From positions 248,001 through 312,000 of the forward strand of contig JAFEVB010000025.1 in assembly GCA_032629725.1 (NCBI GenBank): a stretch of DNA of 64,000 bases, read 5' to 3'. The stretch is from Gremmenia infestans (taxonomy: Eukaryota; Ascomycota; Leotiomycetes; Helotiales; Hamatocanthoscyphaceae). A program made the position numbers and the translations under genes. Each line of letters starts with the position of its first letter. The first letter of the stretch is position 1. Shown piece after piece: positions 1 to 10,061 of the stretch. The notes beneath the pieces were generated by a model. The model made no database searches, was not told where the DNA came from, and saw only the letters and a program-made list of their open reading frames with translations.

Positions 1-3000
1 AACCGGAGGATAAGCGCAATGGAGAGGTCCAAGAAGAACGAAGTGCCGCTAGTCCACGACATATCTCATCTCGTGGGAGTATCGGGTCTCGAGAAGATGT
101 TTCCGTTGGGGAGAGGTCTCCTAAGGAGAGTGTCCCAAAAATTCAGATCCCGCAAGGGATAAATACGATTCTTTCGAATTTTGATAATGCAGACAAGGAT
201 ATCAGTCCGACTACAGTGGATCCATCAGTACAACACCCTCCGTTACAGGTACCAAAACAGCCTCGCAAACGTCACGCTATTGTCGCAAAGCATCGTGCTA
301 GGATCCCATCACCTGCCATGTACATGTCAGACGATGATGAGGACTCCCAAGATGAATTGGATGACAATTATTTCGAGGAAGAGATCGCAGCCATTGAAGA
401 ACAAATTGCTCAAGCAGAGGAACAAAATCCACTGAACCCATCACCCGAGCTCGACCTTATTGATACTACTATTGTTAAACCATTCATGATATCAATTGAC
501 GGTATTATTACGTCCAATCCTATTATTTCTGTCGAACCTTGCGTAGCTCCAGTCATAGAGCAGAAGCCTCCCACTCAACCTCTTCTGTTGGCCCCAGAGC
601 CAGCTATCAAACACAAAAGCCCTCCCACGACGCCACTCATAGAAGCAAAACCTATCTCAGACTCACAAATTGATGGGAAAGCTATATCTCAGTCAGAGGT
701 CCAGACATCCGCAAATGTAGGCCCAACCGTCAATGGCCTTTCAGCTCAAAGCACAGCATCTATTGTCGCACCTACATCTCCGGATGATAACAAAAGAATT
801 ACGGACCGGCGCCCTGAAGCCACGAGGCCAAGGATATCTCCGCCGCCCATAAACACTGCCAAAGCTACAACAAATGGCAAACCCGGACGGCAAAAGCCAT
901 TAATGGAGCAACTTGACGAGAATGAAGACGAGCAGAGCACCCGAGAAAGCGAGGAAGCTATTCGATTTGCCCAGTCTCGTGCTGAAGGGTCTACTTCGCA
1001 GCCAGTTCTTATGGGAGTACTCAATGGGAGACCCAATCAAATGATGGACCGACTCAATGGGAACGACTCAAGCGCTCGCGAGTCAGGGAATGACAAACAA
1101 GCCATCGGATCTCCCCAGCCACTAGCCAATGTCAGCGCTAGTAGACAAAATGCTATGATGGACCAACGCGACGAACCTGTGGAGAGTGATGAACAGCGGA
1201 ATGCACGAGAGAGAGAAGATGAGCTTGAGGCTTTGCGTTGGGCAGCTATCCGCTCTGTCAAATCTGTACCAAGCGGGAGAGCCGCTATGTACAAAGGCGG
1301 TCTCGATCAAGTCGACCTAGGTGGTAACGATCCCGCGAGACATACCCAACAAGAACTGGAAGCTGTGCGCAAGATGATGAAAACACCCCCAGTGTCCAGT
1401 CTGCACAAATTCAATTGTGGATCATGTTGGGATGACAGAGGTTTCCTGGAATCTCTTGAATTGCGAGATCCTGTCACCGAAGAACGGATCCGTAAGCATT
1501 TGAGGGAGCAGGCTGCCAAGAGAAGGACAGACCAAGAAGATGAACGCCGTGCATGGGCACAACGCTACCGAAGTTATCGAGAATGGACAGACTTCTCCTC
1601 GGATCCAGCTACAGTTAGAAGCCGCGAAGCTTTCGCGGAGTCTCGGACAAGAGCCGCCGCAGAAGCCGCCGCTCCCTCGGCTTCCGTTTCTGCTTCTAAC
1701 TCGAAACCTGAAGGCCGTCGGACTGGGAGTAGATTCGCAACGGAGCGTGATTTTGAGCGAGTCTTGCGCGAGTCCGAGCAAGAAGCCAAAGAGAAGAAAG
1801 ACCAGGATGAACGAACCGCTCGTGCAGAAACTGCGAGTGCGAAGGAAGCGACTATTCCCGATATGTGTTGGGACAATGAAGAGTGGCAATCCAAAATTTT
1901 CGAAGACAGAACTCACGCAGTCTCTTTCGAGAGATCCTTCGCTGTGCTTGAGTACGGAGAACCAATTGATAATTTCACCGAAGAAGAGGCAGCAACCTTT
2001 GAAAGGGTGTATTTGGATAACCCTAAGCAATTTGATAAGATCGCTGCTGCTCTTCCAAATCGCAGGTTCAAGGCTTGTATTCAGCATTATTATCTGGTTA
2101 AACATTCATCAAAACTGAAGGAGAAGGTTAAAGAGAGGGAAAAGAAAAAGAGCCGTCGCAGAGGTCCCGGGAAAGGAGCAAAGGCCAAGACTAATGCACT
2201 TACTGCTAGTCTTAAAGTTGATGATGCCGAGGAGGGTCAAGAGAATGAAAATTCAGGAGATAGACGCCGTCCGCGGCGAGCGGCAGCACCAGTCTTCCCT
2301 ATCGACGCGCCCGTGAGCGAGAGTGATGTTGCCAGTCCGGCTCCTACACCAGGTCGCAAGACCGCCGCTACCCCAAAAACGGATACTGGAAACGAGACTG
2401 GTCCTCGGAAGAAGGTGAAGATCGCGCCACAAAAGACTTCCAAGCAAGCAAAGAACAGCCAACCAATCGCCGCGGCCCCGATTCCCGTACCCAGTCGCCA
2501 AATTGATTCCCCACCAGTTCCCCCAGGTCCACCCGACTGGAAGAATCGTAAAGAACCCGTTGGCCTGAGTCGCTTTCCCCCGCAGTTTGATGGCGCATCG
2601 CAAGGTCCACCTCCCAGCTTTCCCTCTCAATTTGCTAGTGTCGACAGGCAGGGCCCTCCTATGGTTCCAAGCTTTGAAATGCACCAAACCCCACCATATC
2701 CCAGTCAAGAACGAGTCGATTCTGCTACCCCCGTGGGCTTCGAAGACCGGCGAAACATAGGTACTCAGCAAACCTCGAGTTACTGGAGTGTCCCTGAACA
2801 AAACGACTTTCCTGCACTGCTGCGGCATTTTGGTACGGATTGGCAGGGTATAGCAAAGCACATGACTTCGAAGACTCATATTATGGTATATAAAGACCTT
2901 TTTCGCAAATGGCTTATTGTGTCCTCAGATAGCAACAAGAGTCGACGTGTCGCTAACGTCCTGGCACAGGTCAAAAATTACTACCAGCGCCAAGTTGATT

Positions 3001-5066
3001 CAGGAAAGACGAAGGAATGGGAGGACATCGCCAAGGACGCCGACGCGAAGCGCGAGCGTGGAGAGGCCACGGGCCCCCTGCCCCCTGCCACGGTTCTCCC
3101 TAAGAAAGGGCGCTATGAGCAGCCCCTGGGTTCTGTGCCACGTGCTGGATCTGCCATGGAAGGTCTTGAGGGCATGTCATCTCCTGCTCAGAATGTAGCC
3201 ATGTCCCAGGCATCTCCACCCCCGGCAACCTTGAGTGCACGCTTTCCCGCGTTGGCTCAAGCGGGGCCCGTTCCCCATATTCAATCTGCTACCCCTGCTT
3301 CTGCTCTGAGCAAATCTTTAACCCCTCAGGCTCAGCAACAAGCACCGCAAGCGCAGCAGCAAGGCAGACAGCGAGGTCCTCAGTTGGGCTACTTTCATAA
3401 CACGGATTCTCCGCGACCCATATTACAAGCACAACAGAGTGATCCGTCCATTTCAGCGCGTTCACGCCAAGCTGCCGAAGAAGCTCAAATTGAGAGGCAA
3501 TCCGCATTGCGGCTTGAACAAGAGCAAAGGGAACAGAGAGAGCAACAGATGCAGCTTGAGCGACAGCGCACGGAGCAGCAGCAAGCTTTACAACGAGATC
3601 AACGAGAGCGCCATTTCCAGCTCAAGCAAGAAAATGAAGCTACCAATCTTCACCAATTCGAAGCGTACTCATCTACACCACCCTTGCGCCCTAATGTCCC
3701 AGCGCAGTCCAGACCTGAGGCACCTCAAAGCGCCCCTCCTCCCGATCTTAGACGCACGGTGCCACCGCAACAATATCAACCTCGTGGCCCACACCAAGGA
3801 GTTCGAAGCTTGTTGAGCGATATGACAAATGTGCCTAGAGAAATGAAGCCCAGCCCTTCGCCTTCTCATGGCTCTTCTCATGCACCGCAAATGCCAATGC
3901 CGCGAGCTCCATTAAGCGCACCTCCAGTTAATAATGAACAGTACTCAGTACCACCTCAGCCAAAGCCTCAGATACCCCAAGTCGCAGCTGCTCGTCAACA
4001 GGAGGCGCCCCGGAAGACATCCAACATCATGTCATTACTCAACGACGAACCCAGCGATCCTCGTCCAGAGCCACCGAAGCGCGTCGCAAAGGTTTCCACA
4101 CCCCTCCCAACCTCCCAGACACCTCCGCCGCCACCACAGCATCCGCTACAGACAAATCGGTTCGCAGCACATGCACCGCAACCTCCGGGGCAACCCCCGC
4201 AACATGCCCAACAAATGCCACAACAAGCTGCACAATTACATGCTTCGCAGGGACAACATCCTTATGCCCAGCCTTCTCAGCATGCAGTGCACCAGCATTC
4301 TTCTTCGATGGGACACCCTCGCAGCTACACGCCAACTAGTTTTGATGGCCGTGGTTACAGCACAGGCCCATCAATGCCACCGCAGGCGATGTATTCCCAG
4401 CCACCTCGTCAATCAATGGCTCCACAGCCTTCCGCCATTCGCCGTGAGCCATCTATCGGCGAGTCAGCACATGGGCTTTCCGGTGGATATTCACGCACAG
4501 CTCCCTCGCAGTCAGCTATGCGGTTAAAAGAGTCCCCATATTCTTCCACCCCTGCAGCAGCTACTGCTCAAGCAGGCCGCCAGCAAATCGCATCGCCTCT
4601 CGACCTTGCTCCACCTGGTGATCGCGAGTATTATGCTTCGCGACCTTCCCAGTATCTCATGCAGCAGCAAGCAAGTGCAGTTGGCTCACCCCAGCTTGGA
4701 CCAACTTACCACCCGCAAGTGCAACAACCTCAACCGAGTCACCGCCAACTTGCTTTTGGTCAAACCCAGTCTCACATTGCCTCGCCGCCAACGCACTTTG
4801 CCACGCAACACCAAGCGCATCATTCAAGGCACAATAGTTTCGATGGCCGGTACCCTGGCCCAAGCTCAGGCTCTGCTAATTCTACCCCTTCTCATTCTGC
4901 CTACGCGCAACAGCCTGGTCCGCCGCCATTACAGTATGGACAGCCTCATCCGGGCCAGGAGCGCTATGAGAGTAGTTATGATCGCGAGATAAGGGAGAGG
5001 GAGAGAGAGAGAAGGGCGCTTGAAGATAGAAGGATTGAGGAAGCTGCGCTGTATCAACGTCGTTGA
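1..5066 (+). CDS. SNT1: Snt1/NCoR-like SANT-domain corepressor, 5' partial
   Basis: The frame is open from base 3 with no start codon, so the gene begins left of the window; about 1660 residues are visible after splicing. A first SANT domain starts near window residue 658 (FTEEE...) and is preceded by the ATIPDM-type block found in Snt1 proteins. A second SANT starts near residue 928 and reads HIM-VKNYYQRQ once an 84-nt in-frame intron (2886-2969, branch CTAAC) is removed. A basic stretch follows SANT1, and the C-terminal 650 residues are Pro/Gln/Ser-rich with a coiled-coil segment rich in RE and Q (nt 3460-3640). Known role of the family: Snt1 scaffolds the Set3C histone deacetylase complex in yeast and is related to NCoR/SMRT. 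Function here is inferred from the paired SANT domains and their spacing. The stop is TGA at 5064-5066. Confidence 0.85.
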   Translation, partial: PEDKRNGEVQEERSAASPRHISSRGSIGSREDVSVGERSPKESVPKIQIPQGINTILSNFDNADKDISPTTVDPSVQHPPLQVPKQPRKRHAIVAKHRARIPSPAMYMSDDDEDSQDELDDNYFEEEIAAIEEQIAQAEEQNPLNPSPELDLIDTTIVKPFMISIDGIITSNPIISVEPCVAPVIEQKPPTQPLLLAPEPAIKHKSPPTTPLIEAKPISDSQIDGKAISQSEVQTSANVGPTVNGLSAQSTASIVAPTSPDDNKRITDRRPEATRPRISPPPINTAKATTNGKPGRQKPLMEQLDENEDEQSTRESEEAIRFAQSRAEGSTSQPVLMGVLNGRPNQMMDRLNGNDSSARESGNDKQAIGSPQPLANVSASRQNAMMDQRDEPVESDEQRNAREREDELEALRWAAIRSVKSVPSGRAAMYKGGLDQVDLGGNDPARHTQQELEAVRKMMKTPPVSSLHKFNCGSCWDDRGFLESLELRDPVTEERIRKHLREQAAKRRTDQEDERRAWAQRYRSYREWTDFSSDPATVRSREAFAESRTRAAAEAAAPSASVSASNSKPEGRRTGSRFATERDFERVLRESEQEAKEKKDQDERTARAETASAKEATIPDMCWDNEEWQSKIFEDRTHAVSFERSFAVLEYGEPIDNFTEEEAATFERVYLDNPKQFDKIAAALPNRRFKACIQHYYLVKHSSKLKEKVKEREKKKSRRRGPGKGAKAKTNALTASLKVDDAEEGQENENSGDRRRPRRAAAPVFPIDAPVSESDVASPAPTPGRKTAATPKTDTGNETGPRKKVKIAPQKTSKQAKNSQPIAAAPIPVPSRQIDSPPVPPGPPDWKNRKEPVGLSRFPPQFDGASQGPPPSFPSQFASVDRQGPPMVPSFEMHQTPPYPSQERVDSATPVGFEDRRNIGTQQTSSYWSVPEQNDFPALLRHFGTDWQGIAKHMTSKTHIMVYKDLFRKWLIVSSDSNKSRRVANVLAQVKNYYQRQVDSGKTKEWEDIAKDADAKRERGEATGPLPPATVLPKKGRYEQPLGSVPRAGSAMEGLEGMSSPAQNVAMSQASPPPATLSARFPALAQAGPVPHIQSATPASALSKSLTPQAQQQAPQAQQQGRQRGPQLGYFHNTDSPRPILQAQQSDPSISARSRQAAEEAQIERQSALRLEQEQREQREQQMQLERQRTEQQQALQRDQRERHFQLKQENEATNLHQFEAYSSTPPLRPNVPAQSRPEAPQSAPPPDLRRTVPPQQYQPRGPHQGVRSLLSDMTNVPREMKPSPSPSHGSSHAPQMPMPRAPLSAPPVNNEQYSVPPQPKPQIPQVAAARQQEAPRKTSNIMSLLNDEPSDPRPEPPKRVAKVSTPLPTSQTPPPPPQHPLQTNRFAAHAPQPPGQPPQHAQQMPQQAAQLHASQGQHPYAQPSQHAVHQHSSSMGHPRSYTPTSFDGRGYSTGPSMPPQAMYSQPPRQSMAPQPSAIRREPSIGESAHGLSGGYSRTAPSQSAMRLKESPYSSTPAAATAQAGRQQIASPLDLAPPGDREYYASRPSQYLMQQQASAVGSPQLGPTYHPQVQQPQPSHRQLAFGQTQSHIASPPTHFATQHQAHHSRHNSFDGRYPGPSSGSANSTPSHSAYAQQPGPPPLQYGQPHPGQERYESSYDREIRERERERRALEDRRIEEAALYQRR
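2886..2969 (+). other. In-frame intron within SNT1 second SANT domain
   Basis: The donor is GTATAT and the acceptor CACAG, with a CTAAC branch site 13 nt before the acceptor. The length is 84 nt, with no stop codon. Removing it joins THIM to VKNYYQRQ, the conserved third SANT helix; retaining it inserts 28 unrelated residues. Confidence 0.85.
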
Positions 5067-6565
5067 TTCCCCACGGCTTGACTTGAACTTGAATTGGAGC
5101 CTACACCCAATACACCCGATACGAAGTAGAAAGAGGTTGGTCTAGCTGAAAAATTTGTATTTATTGTAAAATTAGATAGATAACCTTATGAACGGTGGAA
5201 GTGGAACGGGATTTGGACGGAGAGTGAGTCTCCCTGATTGGCGTTGGCGGATAGGATTTGGACTTGGTCTTGGGACATGGGACATGGGATTTGGATTGGA
5301 TGGATATGATATGAACCAACTTATTTGTATGGAACCGAACCGACAGTCATGATACCCTGCATTTTGGGGGCGTTGAATGAAATATGAAAAGGAGAGATGA
5401 GAAAAGAAAAGATGGAGAAAAAGAATAGAAATTCTATATTTATTTGCTTGAGATGTTTTTGTTTTGTTTTTTTGGTTTTGCTTGTGCTTATTAGTTTGCT
5501 GCTTTGCTGTTAGTGTCTGATTCTTGGTTCTTACTGAGGTGTTGTGTTATTAAGGTGTGGAATTTTGGATATCGTTGAGTTGAGTATGTACGTGCGTACT
5601 ATTGCCAATTTGCCACATTATGTATACAAATTTAAGAAGTTGTATTATCAAGTCACATCAAGTCAATTCAAGATGTTCTTTGATAAGTTGTTTTCCTTTG
5701 ACGCAAATGAAAGTGGTACCGACTAAGGTATGTGTTCCCATTGCGTAGGTAGGTATAGTTTGACCGTTTGCACAGGTACGAGGACAGGTACAGGTACAGG
5801 TACTACTATGGGTACGTCATTTGGGGGTGTGAATTGGCGTCAAGTGATGGATTGGATGGGATGGGATGGGATGGCATAGCATAGGATGGGATGGGTGTTA
5901 GATGTATATAGGAGAGTGAAAGTCCAAAGCATAGTCTCGCCGAAGCAAATCTCATTTAATACAGGTCTGTTTTATACCTAGGTATACTTTCATTCATTGT
6001 TAGGCGAAGGTGGACTTTTTGGTAGGAGGCATGGACCTCCAAGTCAAGAAGTGAATGTTATAGATTCATAGCAGAAAGTGAAAAGTGGTTTTGGCATTAT
6101 TTAGAGGTTCACGCCTCGTTCTAAAAATTCAGTCCTTCGCTCAACAATTATCTAATCATCCTTGCATTGAATTCCATGGCTGTGATGCTATCATGAGCTA
6201 TTTCTGACGTCTAAATTCAAGAAGTATGTGTATTGAATTGAGGCTGGTGCTATTCACACTGCTATCTGTAGGAGATTGAATGGCGGGGTTGCTAGTGCTC
6301 TAACCTATATATATACCTCTTTGCCTCGCACTTTTGCTTCTTCCACTCAACAAAGGTGTTAGGTATTGACTTCAGCTGTAGTCACCTGCTCAACGCATAC
6401 TCTTTGGATACCCGTCTTGTTCCTTACGCCTTACATCTTGCTCCTCTTCCGTCGTGTCCCTAGTCGAGAACTACGAATGTGCACTTTTACCGTCACCCGA
6501 AACCTTCAGTCCACCGTCATCAGACCGACTATCAACGTTCTTCTGTCCAATCGAACAACATCAAA
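5067..6565. other. Intergenic, with simple repeats
   Basis: No convincing gene. It holds the 3' flank of SNT1, T-rich tracts near 5455, CAGGTA and GGATG repeats, and a TATATATA element near 6306 about 250 nt upstream of the next start codon. Confidence 0.6.
5771..5893. repeat. Short tandem repeats (CAGGTA)n and (GGATG)n
   Basis: Imperfect CAGGTA copies lie at about 5772-5802 and imperfect GGATG/GGGAT copies at about 5846-5893. They are simple-sequence repeats in the spacer with no visible function. Confidence 0.7.
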
Positions 6566-7854
6566 ATGAAGAGCTCCAGCCTCCTCGTTCCGCTGCTTGC
6601 GGTTCTCCCGCTTGCGGCGTCGGCTTTGCTACCTTCCGACTTCTCTGACTTCATGAATGTCGATCCCAGGGTTGCCAAATGTGCCAGTAAGTTCCAAGTC
6701 ACCCACTCGAAGAAGGTGGGTGCTGACCTCTAACCTAGACTCCGTGCAATGCGCTTCTGCCGCTTCCAGTTGGACAGAATGTTACGCAAATGCCAAGAAG
6801 TACCCAAGTAACGCGGAGATCAGCGGTGGCGGCTTGGCCGAATGCCTCTGTAAGCCAGATGCCAAATTTACGTGGCAATCCAACCCTCCACCAGCAGGCC
6901 GCATCTTTCGCCCAGAATGGGAGAGCGAACTCGTTGGGTGCATCGAGTGCTTTGAGCATGCCTTGAGAACCGATAACACTGTCTCTACCGATATGAAGAT
7001 TATCATCGAGTCCGCTACTTCGTCGCCGCTGGGATTCTGTGTCATTCCCGATGAATTTAGTTTCCGTCAGCGTTCTAGAGAGTTGCAAAACGCTCATAAC
7101 TTCCCGCTTTTGCTGCCAATGGCTACTTTGCCGCCTCCAACTGCTGCAAAGAGAGAGCCTGATATTGAAGCTCTAGTCGCAGCCCCGGCCGTTGATTATC
7201 ACCGGAAGCCCGAGGATAGCTGGGTTGGCCCGATTTCTACAAAGGTTCAAACCTGCCTGGGTATGTTTCCTTTCCCCGGCATCTTTATCAAATACTGACA
7301 AGTAAAGACACCCCTGCATGCACTCGAAGCAAGTATCTTTTCAACTATTGCTTGGAAGAGTAAGCAAATCTCCCAGACCAATTTCAATGTCACGTTCAAG
7401 CTTCTAGACATTGCTTTTTTCTTGGAAACAAGTTCACCTAACGCTAACCTGAATTCATAGAGTCCCCAACCACACCGATGCCAGCGTAAACTTCAACTGT
7501 CTATGTGGTTATCCCGACAACCCAGGCAGTTTCCGAACAGAGTGGTACGGCAACACTACCGGCGTTGACGGACTCGCTGGGCAATGCGCACTTTGCATTT
7601 CCGAAGCCGTGCCCGGGGCTGCTCGCCTGACAGATAACGTCTACGGTGCCATCAGCACGTACTGCTACAATCCTGTCGATGCCCCCAACGGCACCTGGAC
7701 CCGCAACCAGATGATCGGATGGGGCAGCGACGCCACTTTCAGGTACAAGGTGCCGATTACGCTGCTGAATACTACGATTGCTACGAAGACGCCGTGGAGT
7801 ATTCCTCCTGATTTTGACGGGGACTGGGCTCATACACATCCGTGGACTGGATGA
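6566..7854 (+). CDS. Secreted protein with two six-cysteine modules
   Basis: The ATG at 6566 starts a signal peptide (basic KSSS, then a Leu/Ala core ending at ASA). Four exons: 6566-6686, 6739-7260, 7308-7359, 7461-7854, giving about 362 aa. The protein has two copies of a module C-x5-C-x9-C-x(15-20)-C-x-C-x(26-29)-C-x2-C. Each copy carries an FR(P/T)EW motif before the last pair. The second copy is followed by a tail containing several NxT sequons. Introns 1 and 2 interrupt the two modules at the same place, two residues after the first Cys, both in phase 1. A longer in-frame start at 6479 is not ATG. I do not recognise the family; an apoplastic or cell-wall role is only a guess from secretion and disulphide potential. 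Confidence 0.85.
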
Positions 7855-8149
7855 ATTGTCTGTCGTTTGCTTCTTGGCGTATCATGGCGTTGATGGGAAT
7901 GTGGGGAACGTACTTGATGGGAGGTTCTGGAACATTATGATAAAAGTATTGACTGCTTCGCAATGAAAATAAATGAACCATAAATGAGTCCCTAGTAAGT
8001 AATGTGATGTGTGAACAGACTGGCTGATAAGTCAGTCAGTCAGTTATCAGTTAAGGGAAAAGAATAGCTGACTGACTGATGTTCTAGGAGGCAACTAACT
8101 AATCAAATAAGTATAACTGATTAGTCGCTAACCTAAAGTGGGTCTAATT
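7855..8149. other. Intergenic with inverted-repeat motifs
   Basis: No gene. CTGATAA at 8024-8030 and TTATCAG at 8044-8050 form a 7-bp inverted repeat around GTCAGTCAGTCAG, and the complementary CTGACTGACTG recurs near 8067. They lie just before a transposase relic and may be remnants of its terminal region. Confidence 0.4.
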
Positions 8150-8345
8150 AAGGAGAAGGCGAAGATAATAAGCTTTAAGTATATCAAGGCGGTATAAGCA
8201 GCACGTGCTATAAAAGAGGTCATCAAGGGCCAAGGGAAGTGTGGCCGGAAGCGTAAGAGTGCTGCGCCAGAGGCAGCATAGAGAGACGTATAGCCAGAAG
8301 TGGCGCGGATTATCTAAGCGCAGGTTGCAGAAAATAGATTGCCAG
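8150..8345 (+). mobile_element. Pogo/Fot1-type transposase C-terminal relic
   Basis: In one frame near 8196-8330 the DNA reads ARAIKEVIKGQGKCGRKRK, then SAAPEAA, then a stop, and later PEVARII and another stop. This matches the basic tail typical of fungal pogo/Fot1-like DDE transposases. Several in-frame TAG and TAA codons sit where CAG, CAA or similar would be expected, so the copy is dead. No catalytic DDE segment or clear terminal inverted repeats are visible. The family call rests on recall of the tail motif. Confidence 0.6.
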
Positions 8346-8772
8346 ATTACAATAGAAAATCATTGCTCTATTCTTCACTTCGAATGGGTCTCTTAAGGCA
8401 GGCTAGCGTCGGTCTCGCGATCAGTTTAGATTTAGGCCTTAAGAGGCAGTTGGAAGGAATGCTCCGAAAGAAAGTGTTTACCTTAATTACGTATTAGAGC
8501 ACCACATTCCGCAGCACCACATTCCCCAAACTCGAAGAATGTAGACTAGCATTTAGATGATCCTAAATTTGCAGAAATATATTTAAATCTGTAAGTAACT
8601 TCTCTATTATTCCAAAGGCGCATTGAAACAGACAGCACCATACTCGCCCGTAAGTTGAATCTTTCAAACCAGACTACTTGCAACGCTTGTGTTGACTAAT
8701 CGTCCATTGCTAGTTGATCTACGATTTCTTCGCGGTGAATTGCTCATTTAGTAAACACGGAAGGATCTTAAG
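8346..8772. other. Intergenic; upstream region of exonuclease gene
   Basis: No gene seen. A short direct repeat GCACCACATTCC occurs at 8499-8510 and 8514-8525. The rest is AT-rich and probably the promoter and 5' UTR of the next gene. Confidence 0.5.
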
Positions 8773-9522
8773 ATGTCAGCTTCTCAGAATCTGATTGACA
8801 CATGCGTTGGAGTAGGGGATCTCATCGACGCTCTTGGAAATGTGAACACCCCTATACCAGCATTATACTTCGATCTCGAAGGAATCTATCTTGGCCGACT
8901 TGGTACAGTCTCGATCATGCAGCTGTTAGTATATCCGGCAAACCAGACGTATATCATTGACATTCATACACTCGGTAAAGAGGCCTTCTGCACGCCTGGA
9001 AGGGCCGGCACGACCTTGAAGGATATTTTCGAGTCGGAATCCATCCCAAAAGTATTTTTCGATGTGCGAAATGACTCGGACGCGTTGTTTTATCACTTTG
9101 GTATTAAACTTGCCGGGATACAAGACCTCCAGCTCATGGAGCTTACCACACGAAGGATACAGCTGCATAGGAAGTACTTATTCGGACTGAGCAAATGCGT
9201 CGAGGGAGATCTGTCCCTGACTATTGCTGAAGGCCGAGGATGGAAAGAAACCAAGGAGAAAGGTCTCAATCTGTTTGCTCCCGAACGAGGTGGAAACTAC
9301 GAGGTGTTCAACATTCGACCTCTCTCTGATGCGGTGATGCAGTATTGTATTCAGGATGTGCAGTTCATGCCCAAGTTGTGGCGCCAATACCATTCTAAGA
9401 TGACTAAACTATCGAGTGTCAAGGTTCAGGCAGCATCTAGAGAAAGAGTTGCGTTGTCGCAGACGAAAGACTACAATGGCAAAGGGCAGCACATGGCTTT
9501 AGCACCAGTATCTCTGCGGTGA
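8773..9522 (+). CDS. DEDDy 3'-5' exonuclease domain protein (EXD/WRN-exo type)
   Basis: Single-exon 249-aa protein. The exonuclease fold is visible: motif I is YFDLEG (D-x-E) near residue 33, motif II is FFDVRNDSDAL near residue 96, and motif III is YCIQDVQFMP (Y-x3-D) near residue 195. This is the DEDDy signature of the DnaQ-like 3'-5' exonuclease family (Pfam 3_5_exonuc), including EXD1/EXD2-type proteins. No helicase, HRDC or KH domain and no signal peptide are present. The expected activity is metal-dependent removal of nucleotides from 3' ends of DNA or RNA; the substrate is unknown. Fungi often carry several such stand-alone copies. Confidence 0.8.
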   Translation: MSASQNLIDTCVGVGDLIDALGNVNTPIPALYFDLEGIYLGRLGTVSIMQLLVYPANQTYIIDIHTLGKEAFCTPGRAGTTLKDIFESESIPKVFFDVRNDSDALFYHFGIKLAGIQDLQLMELTTRRIQLHRKYLFGLSKCVEGDLSLTIAEGRGWKETKEKGLNLFAPERGGNYEVFNIRPLSDAVMQYCIQDVQFMPKLWRQYHSKMTKLSSVKVQAASRERVALSQTKDYNGKGQHMALAPVSLR

Positions 9523-10061
9523 ACGATTGTTTTTAGTGGAGATTTGGGGTAAATTAGACAGAGAAACAACTTTTTACCCCAAAACCCGGGCTGACTTTAA
9601 ATGATTAGGTATGGAATTGTGAAGCCGAATTTGTATCTTTATCATAATCATGATCCCATTTACTTGTTGCAAGACGAAAGTCCCTATCAATTCGGCAGCG
9701 ACTAAGTCGCAGATTATCTCTTATGAGAAACCTTTTATATTCAAGTTTGAACCTTTAGCTTTTAGATTTATATTAAAGTATATATATACCTTTACTTCTT
9801 ATCTCTGATATAATTAAATAAAGCTAAGAATAAGCATTATTAGACTATATATCAAATCTGTAAAAAGAAAAAGCATTGTTTTAACAAATATAAGTTTCTA
9901 GATCTGATATCTTACTATATAGCTAACTATTAGGACAATTTAAGCGCGCGCGCTAAACCTCAATTATGCCGTGTTTGCCAAGACTGACAAGCTATTAAAC
10001 ACCTTTATTGTCAAGGTTTCGTCTCTTCTTCCATAATAAGACGCATGGCTGATCTCGGAAA
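9523..10061. other. AT-rich intergenic region
   Basis: No gene. 9720-9930 is strongly AT-rich (TATATATA runs), as RIP-degraded DNA often is, but nothing recognisable remains. The end holds the 5' flank of the HET gene. Confidence 0.5.

Noticed and set aside
1422..2105. 227-codon minus-strand ORF opposite SNT1
   Set aside because: Antisense shadow of the SNT1 coding sequence.
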